A stretch of DNA of 64,000 nt from Microcystis elabens FACHB-917. Its GTDB lineage: Bacteria; Cyanobacteriota; Cyanobacteriia; PCC-6307; Cyanobiaceae. A model generated the notes under the pieces. It was not told the DNA's origin. It saw only the letters and a list, made by a program, of their open reading frames with translations, and did no database searches. The stretch is taken from NCBI RefSeq assembly GCF_014698445.1, contig NZ_JACJSZ010000012.1, positions 1-64,000 of the forward strand. The letters run 5' to 3'. Both the position numbers and the translations under genes were made by a program. Positions 42,450-50,415 of the stretch are shown here, piece after piece (within the stretch, counting starts at the first letter, position 1; every line of letters begins with the position of its first letter).

Positions 42450-42686
42450 ATGGGATCCTTCTCCTTCACGACGGAAATCAAGGAAGACCGGACCCTGCAG
42501 CTGCCGGCTGGAACTCCCCTCGGTCGCGTGATGGTGGCGATCACACCGGCCGATGAGGTTGCATCGACAGGCCGCAAGCTGCTGGCCAAACTTCTGGACC
42601 TGCAGGCCGCTATTCCCCCAGCTCAGGGCCTCAGACAGAAGCAGATCGACACCGCACTGGAGCACGAACGGACCGGCTGGCGGTGA
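42450..42686 (+). CDS. Antitoxin-like protein of a decayed PIN module
   Basis: 78 aa: SFSFTTEIKEDRTLQLPAGT PLGRVMVAITP resembles the beta-strand DNA-binding start of small antitoxins, followed by a helical tail. It is followed on the same strand by a broken PIN-toxin fragment, which supports the assignment. Confidence 0.55.
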   Translation: MGSFSFTTEIKEDRTLQLPAGTPLGRVMVAITPADEVASTGRKLLAKLLDLQAAIPPAQGLRQKQIDTALEHERTGWR

Positions 42687-42711
42687 GCAGATGCGGCGCC
42701 ACACCCTGTAG

Positions 42712-42894
42712 CAGCTGGAGCGCTATGGCGATGCCGACTGGGAGATCAGCGATCTGGTGCGCATGGAATGCCTTGGAGGTCCATTGCGCTCGGCTGATCA
42801 GTTCCGCTTGCTGGCCACTGTCTTGAGCCTCGAAGAGGCCGCCAATGAACCGGACCAGTTCTGGGAGCTGCCAAGGATGACGCGAGAGGGGTGA
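42712..42894 (+). pseudogene. PIN-domain toxin fragment
   Basis: The frame after a TAG at 42709 reads LERYGDADWEISDLVRMECL GGPLRSADQFRLLATVLSLE and ends PRMTREG. ISDLVRMECLxGPLR is the middle of VapC toxins. The N-terminal YLDTN part and the last Asp region are missing. It is a remnant. Confidence 0.55.
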
Positions 42895-42902
42895 GACCGG
42901 GT

Positions 42903-43433
42903 TCAGCGCCCCAGGGTGCGGCGGATGTCCTTGAGCAGCAGCAGCAGATGCAGCGGATCGGTGGGTGAGCGCTCAAACTCCGGGATCAGGTGCTCGTAGA
43001 AGCTGCGGGCCTGCTCGGATTCGGCATGCACCAGCAAGCCGCGCCAACCGATGGCCTCGCTGAGGCTGGCCTCCCTGAGGCTGGCGACCCGGGTGATCAC
43101 CTCCAGCAGCAGGGCCGCACCGAGGCCCTGGCCTTCATGGCGTTGGTCCACCCCCAGGCGGGCCAGCAAGGCGATGGGCTGGGGGGTGCGGCCGGCGCCA
43201 CGGCGCAGCCGCTTGGGCAGATCGGCGATCGCCACGCTCGCCATGCACCAGGCGAAATAGGCAACGACATGGGGCTGATCCACCTCGGTGACGACAAACA
43301 CCCGCGTCGTGCCGGTGCCATGGGCCTGCCTGGCCACCTCCACCAGCCAGGCGGTCTGCTCCTCGGAGCGGCAGCGGAAGCCTGCGAGCTGGTGACGGGC
43401 CGCCAGCAGCCCTGGCGGTTGGTAGAGGCTCAT
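42903..43433 (-). CDS. GNAT-fold toxin (TacT-like acetyltransferase)
   Basis: 176 aa from the ATG at 43433, overlapping the DUF1778 stop (ATGA). GNAT marks: RVFVVTEVDQPHVVAYFAWC, IALLARLGVDQRHEGQGLGA ALL (acetyl-CoA motif) and GLLVHAESEQARSFYEHL. Paired with DUF1778 this is the TacAT type: the toxin acetylates charged tRNA and stops translation. Confidence 0.9.
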   Translation of the reverse strand: MSLYQPPGLLAARHQLAGFRCRSEEQTAWLVEVARQAHGTGTTRVFVVTEVDQPHVVAYFAWCMASVAIADLPKRLRRGAGRTPQPIALLARLGVDQRHEGQGLGAALLLEVITRVASLREASLSEAIGWRGLLVHAESEQARSFYEHLIPEFERSPTDPLHLLLLLKDIRRTLGR

Positions 43434-43762
43434 GCCTGGGGCTGATCTGCCACTGGAGGGGCAAAGGGCGAGGGCCGCTCCAGCAGGCGCGCCAGTCCCG
43501 GCAGGCTGCGGGCCGGGCGGCTGTTGATCCGCTCCCACTCCTGCTGGGCGTCGGCATCGAGCACGAACTGCTCACGGTCGGCCAGCACCCGCTGGGCTGC
43601 CAGGCGCCCGTGGGCCAGGAGGAAGGAACTGCGATCGGTGCCGACGGCCGCCGCAGCCCGATCCAGCAGATCGCGGTCGTCTTCTGTGGCCCGCAGCTCG
43701 ATCCGGCTGGTCTTGGCCGGCCGGTGGCCCTGCGGCTTGGTGCTGGTCAAGGCGACACCCAC
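43430..43762 (-). CDS. DUF1778 antitoxin (TacA-like)
   Basis: 110 aa from a GTG. RIELRATEDDRDLLDRAAAAVGTDRSSFLLA is the RHH DNA-binding DUF1778 signature; the tail (LPGLARLLERPSPFAPPVAD) binds the toxin. An inverted repeat is 6 bp upstream of the start. Confidence 0.9.
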   Translation of the reverse strand: MGVALTSTKPQGHRPAKTSRIELRATEDDRDLLDRAAAAVGTDRSSFLLAHGRLAAQRVLADREQFVLDADAQQEWERINSRPARSLPGLARLLERPSPFAPPVADQPQA

Positions 43763-43768
43763 CAGGAA

Positions 43769-43785
43769 CGTACGGACACTGTACG
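43769..43785. promoter_or_regulatory. Inverted repeat upstream of the TacAT module
   Basis: CGTAC-N7-GTACG, 5 of 5 paired; as direct repeats GTACGG occurs twice 11 bp apart. Fits an RHH operator (DUF1778). Confidence 0.45.
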
Positions 43786-43801
43786 GCGCCCAATCAGAGA
43801 A

Positions 43802-43815
43802 GGGGCCGCAGCCCC
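43802..43815 (-). terminator. Hairpin after the small 42-aa gene
   Basis: GGGGC-CGCA-GCCCC followed on the minus strand by TTCTCT. A very similar hairpin is at the end of the related gene near 51.1 kb. Confidence 0.45.
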
Positions 43816-43827
43816 CGGCGATGGGCC

Positions 43828-43956
43828 TCAGGCCATCTGCAGCCGCAACGCACCCAGCGCCTCACGCTCAGCCTCCAGCTGGCAGCGGTGCATCAGCTTC
43901 TGCTGGGCCAGGCCGTCCATCTCGGAGATCGCGCCAAGGCGGTATTGGAAAGCCAT
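43828..43956 (-). CDS. Small protein related to the end of the 51.1-kb gene
   Basis: 42 aa from the ATG at 43956: ISEMDGLAQQKLMHRCQLEA EREALGALRLQMA. The 117-aa protein at 51122-51475 ends LLAQQELLQCCRLEADRVAL VELRLQMA. Either a short paralogue or a 3' fragment of a copy of that gene. The shared hairpin after both supports the duplication. Confidence 0.45.
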   Translation of the reverse strand: MAFQYRLGAISEMDGLAQQKLMHRCQLEAEREALGALRLQMA

Positions 43957-43994
43957 GGCCCAGTGGCCAGCCCGTTGGAGAGCCGCCCAATGCC

Positions 43995-44618
43995 CTACGG
44001 AGGTGTCTGCAAGGCCCGGGGAGGAATCTCAGGCGCGGCTCCGGAGTGCCAGAGACCACGCCCGAGGGAGCGGGCGCGGCTCTGGGCTGCGGCGTAGCGC
44101 TCTCTATCGCAACCAGGGCCAACGCCTGATCTGGTAACCGCTTGGGCTGGGGACGCATCAACAGCGAAAGCCAGGCCGCGGGCCACCAGCTGCAGGTTCA
44201 GCGGCGCTTCCCACCGCCGGCTGAACACCTCAGCCCACCAGCTGCCGTCGGTATCGCGAGCCGCAGGCTCACTGATCACCACCCAGGAGCCGATCGGCAG
44301 TTGGTTGGCAAGCGCCTGCTGGGCCGCCATCGCCGCCGCCGTCCCCGCCCCTTGCGGGACGCGGATGCAGGCCAGATGAACCGTGAGCGGATTGGGGTTG
44401 GGGTTGGGGAAGGGAATGCCCTGTGGCGCCAGCTGCAGGGTGGTGGCGGCCAGCACCTCCTGCACCCGCATCTCATCCGGAGCTGGTGGGGGGATCGCCA
44501 GGCCCGGTTGGCCGGCAAGACCCCCGAGGACAGCGAGGGCGGGCAAGGGCAAGATCAGGCGACATGGCAACGTCCATCTGGGTGACGAACCGCCACTGGC
44601 CACCCTTGAACGATTCAT
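43995..44618 (-). CDS. Exported SNase-fold protein lacking the catalytic residues
   Basis: 207 aa from the ATG at 44618. Signal peptide (CRLILPLPALAVLGGLAGQPGLA). SNase-like order: TVHLACIRVPQGAGTAAAMA, LPIGSWVVISEPAARDTDGS WWAEVF, LNLQLVARGLAFAVDA and ERYAAAQSRARSLGRGLWH. Compared with the active nuclease at 30.7 kb, the Arg of IRLAC is His, DAPE is RVPQ and DRFGRT is DTDGSW. So the fold is kept and the active site lost. Confidence 0.7.
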   Translation of the reverse strand: MNRSRVASGGSSPRWTLPCRLILPLPALAVLGGLAGQPGLAIPPPAPDEMRVQEVLAATTLQLAPQGIPFPNPNPNPLTVHLACIRVPQGAGTAAAMAAQQALANQLPIGSWVVISEPAARDTDGSWWAEVFSRRWEAPLNLQLVARGLAFAVDASPAQAVTRSGVGPGCDRERYAAAQSRARSLGRGLWHSGAAPEIPPRALQTPP

Positions 44619-44727
44619 GGCGCTCCAGGCGGTGAACCTTCTGATCCTGGATGCCAAGGGAGCCAGCAGCAGCTAACTCTGAGGGACGATGCCAGTGGCC
44701 ACCGTCGCCAGCCCTGCTCCACACACC

Positions 44728-45066
44728 ATGAAGATCCTCCAGCTCCTCTGCGGCGTGCTGCTGTTCACGCCTGTCCAGGTGTTGGCTCAGTCGTCCCAGC
44801 AGTCCTACCGGGCGACCTGCACCATGAAGTTGGAAGCTCGGCCGGCAACGCTCTTTCACTGCCGCTGGATGCGCGATGGCACAACCGGATCCACAATATT
44901 TGTGGACAATGGCGACACCAATGAGCGTTACACGGTCACGAATAGCTCCGATGCGAGTGGCTGGAACGCCGAAAAAGGGCGAGAGTGCATCACGATCCAG
45001 GCGATGGCTGGTGGCACCACCAGGGTCTGCTCTGGTGATCAGCGCCAACGATTGAATGGCACCTGA
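44728..45066 (+). CDS. Small exported protein, unknown
   Basis: 112 aa from the ATG at 44728. Signal peptide MKILQLLCGVLLFTPVQVLA, then a body with four Cys (RATCTMKL, LFHCRWMRDG, GRECITIQA, TRVCSG) suggesting two disulfides. Similar in plan to the small Cys proteins at 48.5 and 48.9 kb. Confidence 0.6.
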   Translation: MKILQLLCGVLLFTPVQVLAQSSQQSYRATCTMKLEARPATLFHCRWMRDGTTGSTIFVDNGDTNERYTVTNSSDASGWNAEKGRECITIQAMAGGTTRVCSGDQRQRLNGT

Positions 45067-45146
45067 TGGAGGAATGGCGTCCGACGAAGCTGGTCTCCCC
45101 GTGATTCTTCACAGTCCTACAGCCCGAATCGATTGAGAGTGTTGGC

Positions 45147-45437
45147 ATGACACAAGCAGAGATCTCTGCGCTGGAAACCCTTACGCGCGACTACAGCGAA
45201 ACAGCCAGGCGGGTGGTGTTTGTGCTGGGCAGCGGCAAGAGCCCCGCGGTGGAGGTATTTCAAGCGGCTGCAAAAAATCCCCTGACCAGCATCCCTCCCG
45301 AGCACTTGGTGGAGATGGCCGACGGACGGCGCCGATCACTGACCCTGCGACTCCCGTTTCAGATGGTGCCCGATCTTGTGCGCCAACTCGCTCAGCGCAA
45401 TGTGGCTGTCTACCATGTTCAACTGCTGGAAGACTGA
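45147..45437 (+). CDS. Hypothetical cytosolic protein
   Basis: 96 aa. Compact alpha/beta pattern: MTQAEISALETLTRDYSETA, RVVFVLGSGKSPAVEVFQAA, RSLTLRLPFQMVPDLVRQLA, NVAVYHVQLLED. No family recognised. Confidence 0.55.
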   Translation: MTQAEISALETLTRDYSETARRVVFVLGSGKSPAVEVFQAAAKNPLTSIPPEHLVEMADGRRRSLTLRLPFQMVPDLVRQLAQRNVAVYHVQLLED

Positions 45438-45566
45438 GACAAGCCGCACGGGATCAGGCCAGGGCCCTCAAACAGCTTGGAGGGGGATACGTGACAGGTG
45501 TGGTAAAGGTCCCATCCTCAGCAGCGGCTCGGCAGACCATGCTGACCTGCGCCTGTGTGTGATCCC

Positions 45567-45791
45567 GTGAAACGCCTTACCCTGTCCCGGCGACTCCTGC
45601 TTCTGTCGGGTCTGTTGTTTGCTGGCTTTCTCGCCTGCCAGATCAGTTTCACCATCATCGGGTCAAAAATTGATGCTCAGGGTGTTCTGCGAGAACCGTT
45701 CTTTCTGATTCCCACCAGCGTGTTGCTCCTTCTGGCCAGCAGTGTCAGCCTTGTAGGCGCTGGCATCGCTGCGGCCAAACGCAAGATGTGA
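45567..45791 (+). CDS. Small two-span membrane protein
   Basis: 74 aa from the GTG at 45567 (another in-frame GTG at 45555). Two spans: LLLLSGLLFAGFLACQISFTI and LIPTSVLLLLASSVSLVGAGIAAA, with a basic end AKRKM. Function unknown. Confidence 0.5.
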   Translation: MKRLTLSRRLLLLSGLLFAGFLACQISFTIIGSKIDAQGVLREPFFLIPTSVLLLLASSVSLVGAGIAAAKRKM

Positions 45792-45857
45792 CATCGTGCA
45801 ACCAGCGATTGCGACTGGGCTCACAACAACCAGAGTGGTAGGAGCAACCCACACCCG

Positions 45858-46445
45858 ATGAGACTCTTCACACGCCAGTCGATGCTGCCTGGGTTACTCG
45901 CTGCCAGCGTTGGCCCAGGTCTGGTATCTGCCGTTCAGGCCACACCTGTTCAACAGAGCGCTTCACTGCAAGGTGTGACCTTTCAGGTGACAGCAACGGG
46001 AGAGGGTTCGCTGCAGCAGTTGGTGGTGAAAGCGAGCGAGAACGGCAAGCCCTTAGCCACGGTGAAGACTGAAACGGACGGGCGCGTCACGGGAATGGAA
46101 GTGGAGGATCTCAACAGCGATGGCAAGCCTGAAGTCCTTGTTTATGCCACGAGCGCCGGCAGCGGCAGCTACGGCAGCGTGAAAGCCTGGACGGTGAGCA
46201 AAGGCCACACACTCCTGCCGATCAACATGCCTGAGCTCAGCGGGACGTGGGCCAAGGGCTACATGGGGCACGACAGTTTTGCCGTGGTGGAAACCAGCCT
46301 GATGCGCAAATTCCCCGTCTACCGCCCTGGCGACAGCAACGCCAAGCCCACAGGCGGGATTCGCACGATCACCTACAAGCTGGTGCCTGGAGAAGCCAGC
46401 TGGCAATTCAAGCCGGTGGCAAGCAACAGTTACCCCGGCAGTTGA
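45858..46445 (+). CDS. PliI-family inhibitor of I-type lysozyme
   Basis: 195 aa. A signal-type N-terminus (MLPGLLAASVGPGLVSAVQA), then GMEVEDLNSDGKPEVLVYATSAGSGSYGSVKAW, where SGSYG is the inhibitory loop of PliI, then SGTWAKGYMGHDSFAVVETS LMRKFPVYRPGDSN and a final TYKLVPGEASWQFK. PliI proteins are periplasmic and block invertebrate-type lysozyme, useful against grazers or hosts. Confidence 0.8.
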   Translation: MRLFTRQSMLPGLLAASVGPGLVSAVQATPVQQSASLQGVTFQVTATGEGSLQQLVVKASENGKPLATVKTETDGRVTGMEVEDLNSDGKPEVLVYATSAGSGSYGSVKAWTVSKGHTLLPINMPELSGTWAKGYMGHDSFAVVETSLMRKFPVYRPGDSNAKPTGGIRTITYKLVPGEASWQFKPVASNSYPGS

Positions 46446-46546
46446 GCTCACGTCCGAAATCGTAGGGAACAGGTCGCTCGCAATGGCCAGCCGTTCTCCG
46501 CTGGCTCGGTACTTCCGGCACCACATCAGGAGGCTGTCTGTGGCTT

Positions 46547-47413
46547 CTAGTGGCGATGCAGAGCATGCTGACGGGTACGGCTTGGCAATTCTCCATAGCA
46601 ATTCTGGTAGTCGGCTGATGTCACGCCGCAAGCGAGAAGACCTGCCGCCTGCATCAACTCCGCCACGCTGCGGTCGCTCCACTCGGGATTGAGGAGCAGT
46701 CGACGGAGTTGATTAAGGCGCATGCGTTTGAGCTCAGCAAGCGGTGAGCACCCCAGTTCAACCTTGAAGCCAACTTGCAGCGTCCTCACTGACACATTTA
46801 GTGCTGAGCTGAGCTCCACCACTGAGAAGCGTTCAGCTAGGTGTTGCTGCATCCAACTGCAGGCATCACGCACCAGGGCACGGCGACGAATCGCGGTGAG
46901 TCGTTCATGATGTTGGTCGGGATTGGGCGGGTTGCAGACGTGATACAACGCCTCCACCAAGCGTTCAACCGTAAAGCTGGCCCCAGCTAGCTGCATTGCC
47001 GCAGCTTCCACGAGATCCCAGGCTGTCTGGATGAGTTGCTGAGCGGCAATGCCCTCACGCAAAAGCGGAGACAATGGCCCACGTCCTTGGAGGTAACGGT
47101 TTGGAACCAGGATGGAGACGCCTCTGACCGTGTCAGCGGTTAACTCTGTCATCACATCGCCGGGCGAAAACAGCATCGCCGATCCAGGCTGCGCCAGATG
47201 CTGCCGGCCATTGATGGTCTCCTGAATCAGACCCTTGAGCGGCAACCAAAGAACACCATCACCACACTGCTCTCGTTGCAACTCCAATCGACCTGTGCCA
47301 TGCAGCGCAAGCACCTGAAAGTCGTCAACATGGCTTGTGCGAATCTCTGCCTGAAAGGGCATTAAGCCAGGAAGTAAACGGCTGCAGTGATGCCCGAGAG
47401 TGGTAGCCAGCAC
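46547..47413 (-). CDS. AraC-family transcriptional regulator
   Basis: 288 aa. N-terminal cupin-like sensing part (GVLWLPLKGLIQETINGRQH, LFSPGDVMTELTADTVRGVS), then two C-terminal helix-turn-helix units: HLAERFSVVELSSALNVSVR TLQVGF and EWSDRSVAELMQAAGLL with a closing YGELPSRTRQHAL. A ligand is not evident. It faces away from the secreted genes to its right. Confidence 0.88.
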   Translation of the reverse strand: MLATTLGHHCSRLLPGLMPFQAEIRTSHVDDFQVLALHGTGRLELQREQCGDGVLWLPLKGLIQETINGRQHLAQPGSAMLFSPGDVMTELTADTVRGVSILVPNRYLQGRGPLSPLLREGIAAQQLIQTAWDLVEAAAMQLAGASFTVERLVEALYHVCNPPNPDQHHERLTAIRRRALVRDACSWMQQHLAERFSVVELSSALNVSVRTLQVGFKVELGCSPLAELKRMRLNQLRRLLLNPEWSDRSVAELMQAAGLLACGVTSADYQNCYGELPSRTRQHALHRH

Positions 47414-47789
47414 CGCATCCCACTCACCGAAATCCTGGCTGCTGAAAAGGGGCCGTCAACCCGAGCCGCGCATCCAGGAAGGGTTGGTACCAGCAGCCAA
47501 CAGGCTTAAAAGATTTTTAACAGTCAAGCAGAGGAGCACTTGAGCGGGCAGGCAGTCTCGAGTAAACGGTCACACAGAGTTACACCCGACGTCCTGACCC
47601 TGCGTTTTCATTACATGGGGTGTTTCGGATTGAAAACGATCCAAATCGCCACTCTCAAATCACAAGAACAAGCCGATCACCAAAGCAAGTGGAAGTGTTG
47701 ACAAACGGTATCAATCCTTCTCCCTGTCCTGAGGCGGGAGTTCCTATCTTCCTAGACTGTCGAAGTCTCCACAATCGGGTGATTCGTCG
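47414..47789. other. Regulatory gap between AraC gene and secreted-protein run
   Basis: 376 bp, AT-richer than its surroundings. A TTAAAA-N3-TTTTAA palindrome is at 47506-47520, upstream of both divergent genes. No RNA gene or ORF is supported. Confidence 0.35.
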
Positions 47790-48527
47790 ATGCGATTTTT
47801 TCTCACTGGCCTCGCCGCTGCCCTGGTTCTTGGCTCCGCCTTGGAAGTCCGCGGCCAGCAAGGGGTGTATTCCCCGCGCCGAGGCGTGGTCTGCGACTCC
47901 GTCGGCAGAACCTGCTACGACAGCTACGGCCCCTCCATTGGCATCACTGCTGAGATCTATGGCAGCCAGGCCGGCAATGCCCTCAGCCAACAGCTCAGCC
48001 AGAGCTCCAGTGGCGGTCGCGATTTCCGCCTCAGCAGCGGCCAGGCCTGCAGTGTCGCCAAGCGCACCTGCTGGGATGATGGCTGGAGAGCCCAGAACGT
48101 CGCTTTCGGGTTGACCCAGCAGCTGTTCGGCAGCCCAGGGGGTGGTGGCCAGAGCGGCCAGGCCCAGGTGGCCCGTGATACCGGCCTTTGCAGTCTCAGC
48201 CGCCTCGGTGAGCGCATTTACGACGGAAGCTGCAAGCTCAAGCAGGTGAGGCAAAACGGGCAGGATCGCTATGAGATCAAACTGGGCAACGGCAACAAGT
48301 ACATTTTTGAGCAGGCAGGTGGGCAGTTCCTGATCCGCGATGGTTTTGGTGGTTCCTGGCCCGCCACCTTCGTGGACCATGGCAACACCGGCATCTTTCG
48401 CTTCGGCGACTACAAGCTCATCGCCACCCAGGAAAACTCCAACCGCAGCACCAGCAGCGAAGCGGCGGCGGGCACTGCAGCGGGTGCCGCCATTGGCAAT
48501 CTGCTCAATGCGTTGTTTGGCAAATAA
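47790..48527 (+). CDS. YcgJ-like secreted protein
   Basis: 245 aa. Signal peptide (FFLTGLAAALVLGSALEVRG), then two Cys repeats of YcgJ type: GVVCDSVGRTCYDSYGPSIG ITAEIYG and GQACSVAKRTCWDDGWRAQN VAFGLTQQLFG. The C-terminal half (LCSLSRLGERIYDGSCKLKQ ... YEIKLGNGNKYIFEQ) resembles the next gene product. The end has a Gly/Ala run (AAAGTAAGAAIGNLL). Exported; function unknown. Confidence 0.75.
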   Translation: MRFFLTGLAAALVLGSALEVRGQQGVYSPRRGVVCDSVGRTCYDSYGPSIGITAEIYGSQAGNALSQQLSQSSSGGRDFRLSSGQACSVAKRTCWDDGWRAQNVAFGLTQQLFGSPGGGGQSGQAQVARDTGLCSLSRLGERIYDGSCKLKQVRQNGQDRYEIKLGNGNKYIFEQAGGQFLIRDGFGGSWPATFVDHGNTGIFRFGDYKLIATQENSNRSTSSEAAAGTAAGAAIGNLLNALFGK

Positions 48528-48851
48528 ATGAGCATGACCCGCCTTGCCTTGCTCACAGTCGCCCTTGCCTCCGCTGCTCTGTCGTCGCCCGCCTGGGCAG
48601 ACAGCAGGGAGGCGTTCTGTCGCCTCAGCCGCCACGATCACACGATCCCGGTGGAAGAGGGCCCCTGCCGCTTCAGCCAGCGGCAGGGCAATGTGAATGT
48701 GGAGATGGGCAAGCGCTGGGTCTTTCGGTTCGCCAGCGATGCCGATGGCAAGGATGTCCAACGGGAGAACATCGCCACCGGCATCCGCTTCAGCCGCGAA
48801 GGCCACTACACCCTGACCGTGTTCTGGCAAAAACCAGCACCGCGTCCCTGA
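48528..48851 (+). CDS. Small secreted protein, related to the end of its neighbour
   Basis: 107 aa, ATG directly after the previous TAA. Signal peptide (ALLTVALASAALSSPAWA), then FCRLSRHDHTIPVEEGPCRF SQRQGNVNVEMGKRWVFRFA. The C-S/R-L-S-R ... C pattern matches the second half of 47790-48527, so one arose from the other by duplication. Co-transcribed. Confidence 0.65.
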   Translation: MSMTRLALLTVALASAALSSPAWADSREAFCRLSRHDHTIPVEEGPCRFSQRQGNVNVEMGKRWVFRFASDADGKDVQRENIATGIRFSREGHYTLTVFWQKPAPRP

Positions 48852-48881
48852 AGTCTCACCCCCATCGCCTTGTTGTCCACC

Positions 48882-49286
48882 ATGCCCACCACCCGGCCGC
48901 GCCAGCTGCATTGCCTGCTGGCCACCCTGGCTCTGCCTCTGGCCCTCGCCGCTACCGCTGGGTCCGCCCCAGCCCAGACACCAAAGGGCAACCTCGAGGG
49001 AACCAAGGCTCGGTGCATCATGAACGCCAAGCAGTTTCCCAACAATTGGAAGCCTTGCCGCATTGGCCCGCTCAAGGGCGTGAAGGATGGCTTCTTCATC
49101 CGTTTCGACGGCACCTACGACGCCTACTGGGGTAATTTCCGGCCGGCTCCTGGTAGCCAACCCACCACGGATCGCCGCCCGATGGTCGACGACCAGGGCA
49201 CCCTCTATCTGATGTCGGGCCATCACAGCTTTGTGCTGGAGGAAGTGGGCGGCTACGGCAATGTGATTGAGGTGGCAGTTCCCTGA
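48882..49286 (+). CDS. Small secreted protein, unknown
   Basis: 134 aa from the ATG at 48882 (a TTG at 48870 is in frame). Signal peptide (LLATLALPLALAATAGSAPA), then RCIMNAKQFPNNWKPCRIGP LKGVKDGFFIRFDGTYDAYW with the same two-Cys spacing logic as its neighbours. Third gene of the run; a strong hairpin follows. Confidence 0.6.
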   Translation: MPTTRPRQLHCLLATLALPLALAATAGSAPAQTPKGNLEGTKARCIMNAKQFPNNWKPCRIGPLKGVKDGFFIRFDGTYDAYWGNFRPAPGSQPTTDRRPMVDDQGTLYLMSGHHSFVLEEVGGYGNVIEVAVP

Positions 49287-49322
49287 GCCATCTCAGCGGC
49301 GCAGCCACAGGCGACAAGAAGA

Positions 49323-49356
49323 AAGGGCCGGCCCGCTGATCAGCCGGCCGGCCCTT
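49323..49356. terminator. Strong bidirectional terminator
   Basis: AAGGGCCGGC pairs with GCCGGCCCTT around a 14-nt loop. A-run before and T-residues after allow it to work for the secreted run (+) and the beta-helix gene (-). Confidence 0.75.
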
Positions 49357-49374
49357 CTGCCCGGATGCGTTGGT

Positions 49375-50415
49375 TCAGCGGCGTGCTGCGCGCACGGCGC
49401 GGCGCAGACGCCTGGACCAGCGGAAGGCAGCCGCCAACCCAAGGGCCGGAAGCGGACCAGGCACCTCCTGGGTGGACTGGACGGCACCGATGTCACGGAA
49501 TCCATAAGCGGTGCGGGGATTGCCATACACATCAGTATCAATCACGCTGCCATCAATCGGGCTGCGCAGCTGGTTGACACCATCGGCATCCGCGATCGCA
49601 CTGCGCAGAGGGCTGCCCGGCACGAGATAGGCGCCCTCCGGCAAATCGCCAAAAGTCAAACCACCATTTGTTAACGCGTAAGGAATGGCTCCGGTGAACA
49701 AGCCTGGCTGATTGAAGAGAGCCTGAAGGGCGGTTGGATCAAGCAATGGGGTTGGCTGCACGTAAGTGAATGAATCAGCCTTGAGATCACCGGAGGCAAA
49801 AGTTGAGAAGGTTTCTAAATAGGGATAATTAATGGGGAGCAGCTCCATGTTGATCGCCGAAATTATACTTTCTTCCAGATTAATAGTGCCACCATCGAAT
49901 GCCTGCAAGGGGACCCCGTTGCAGAGGTATTCCCCACTGTTCGCAGGAAGTTCGCAGTTGACACCACCAGTCATGGTGAAGAGTCCGTTCAGCTGCACCG
50001 TGGAGGCGATCAGATTGACAACGCCTCCATCCCAGGCCTGAATGCGCCCTACCTGCGCGTCGGCACTCTCAGGCTGGAACAAACTGTTCACGAAATTGAG
50101 AACACCCTCCTGACCTCCGTTGTCGGTGATGGAAAGCCCGCCGGCACTGCCGGTAAAAATGGAAGACACAATATTGGCCGTGCCCCCCAACCAATTTACC
50201 CCTCCCAAACTGGTGGACAGACCCTGGACTTGGCTATTCACCATATTGAGTGTCGCTTGGCTGCCAGAGATGGCACCGATCCAGACCTCCTCAAAGCCAG
50301 GAATCGACTCGAAAAGTGGATTGATCCGATCCAACGTGACACCGGTGAGATTCACTGTAGCGCCCTCTAGGGCATCAATGGCACTCCGACCTCCAAAGCC
50401 ATAAAAGATAGTATT
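49375..50415 (-). pseudogene. Secreted beta-helix protein, C-terminal part after an in-frame TGA
   Basis: 346 residues after the TGA at 50416-50418. Repeated beta-helix-like units (GATVNLTGVTLDRI, QATLNMVNSQVQGL, GTANIVSSIFTGS, GVVNLIASTVQLNG, GTINLEESIISAIN), then YGNPRTAYGFRDIGAVQ, and the sorting tail VPGPLPALGLAAAFRWSRRLRR. First ATG in this part is at 50355. It is in phase with 50416-50937, so the two are one gene cut by a nonsense codon. Confidence 0.75.

Noticed and set aside
47655-49226. A 523-residue minus frame opposite the secreted-protein genes
   Set aside because: The + strand genes each have signal peptides, sensible starts and Cys spacing; the minus frame has no family marks.
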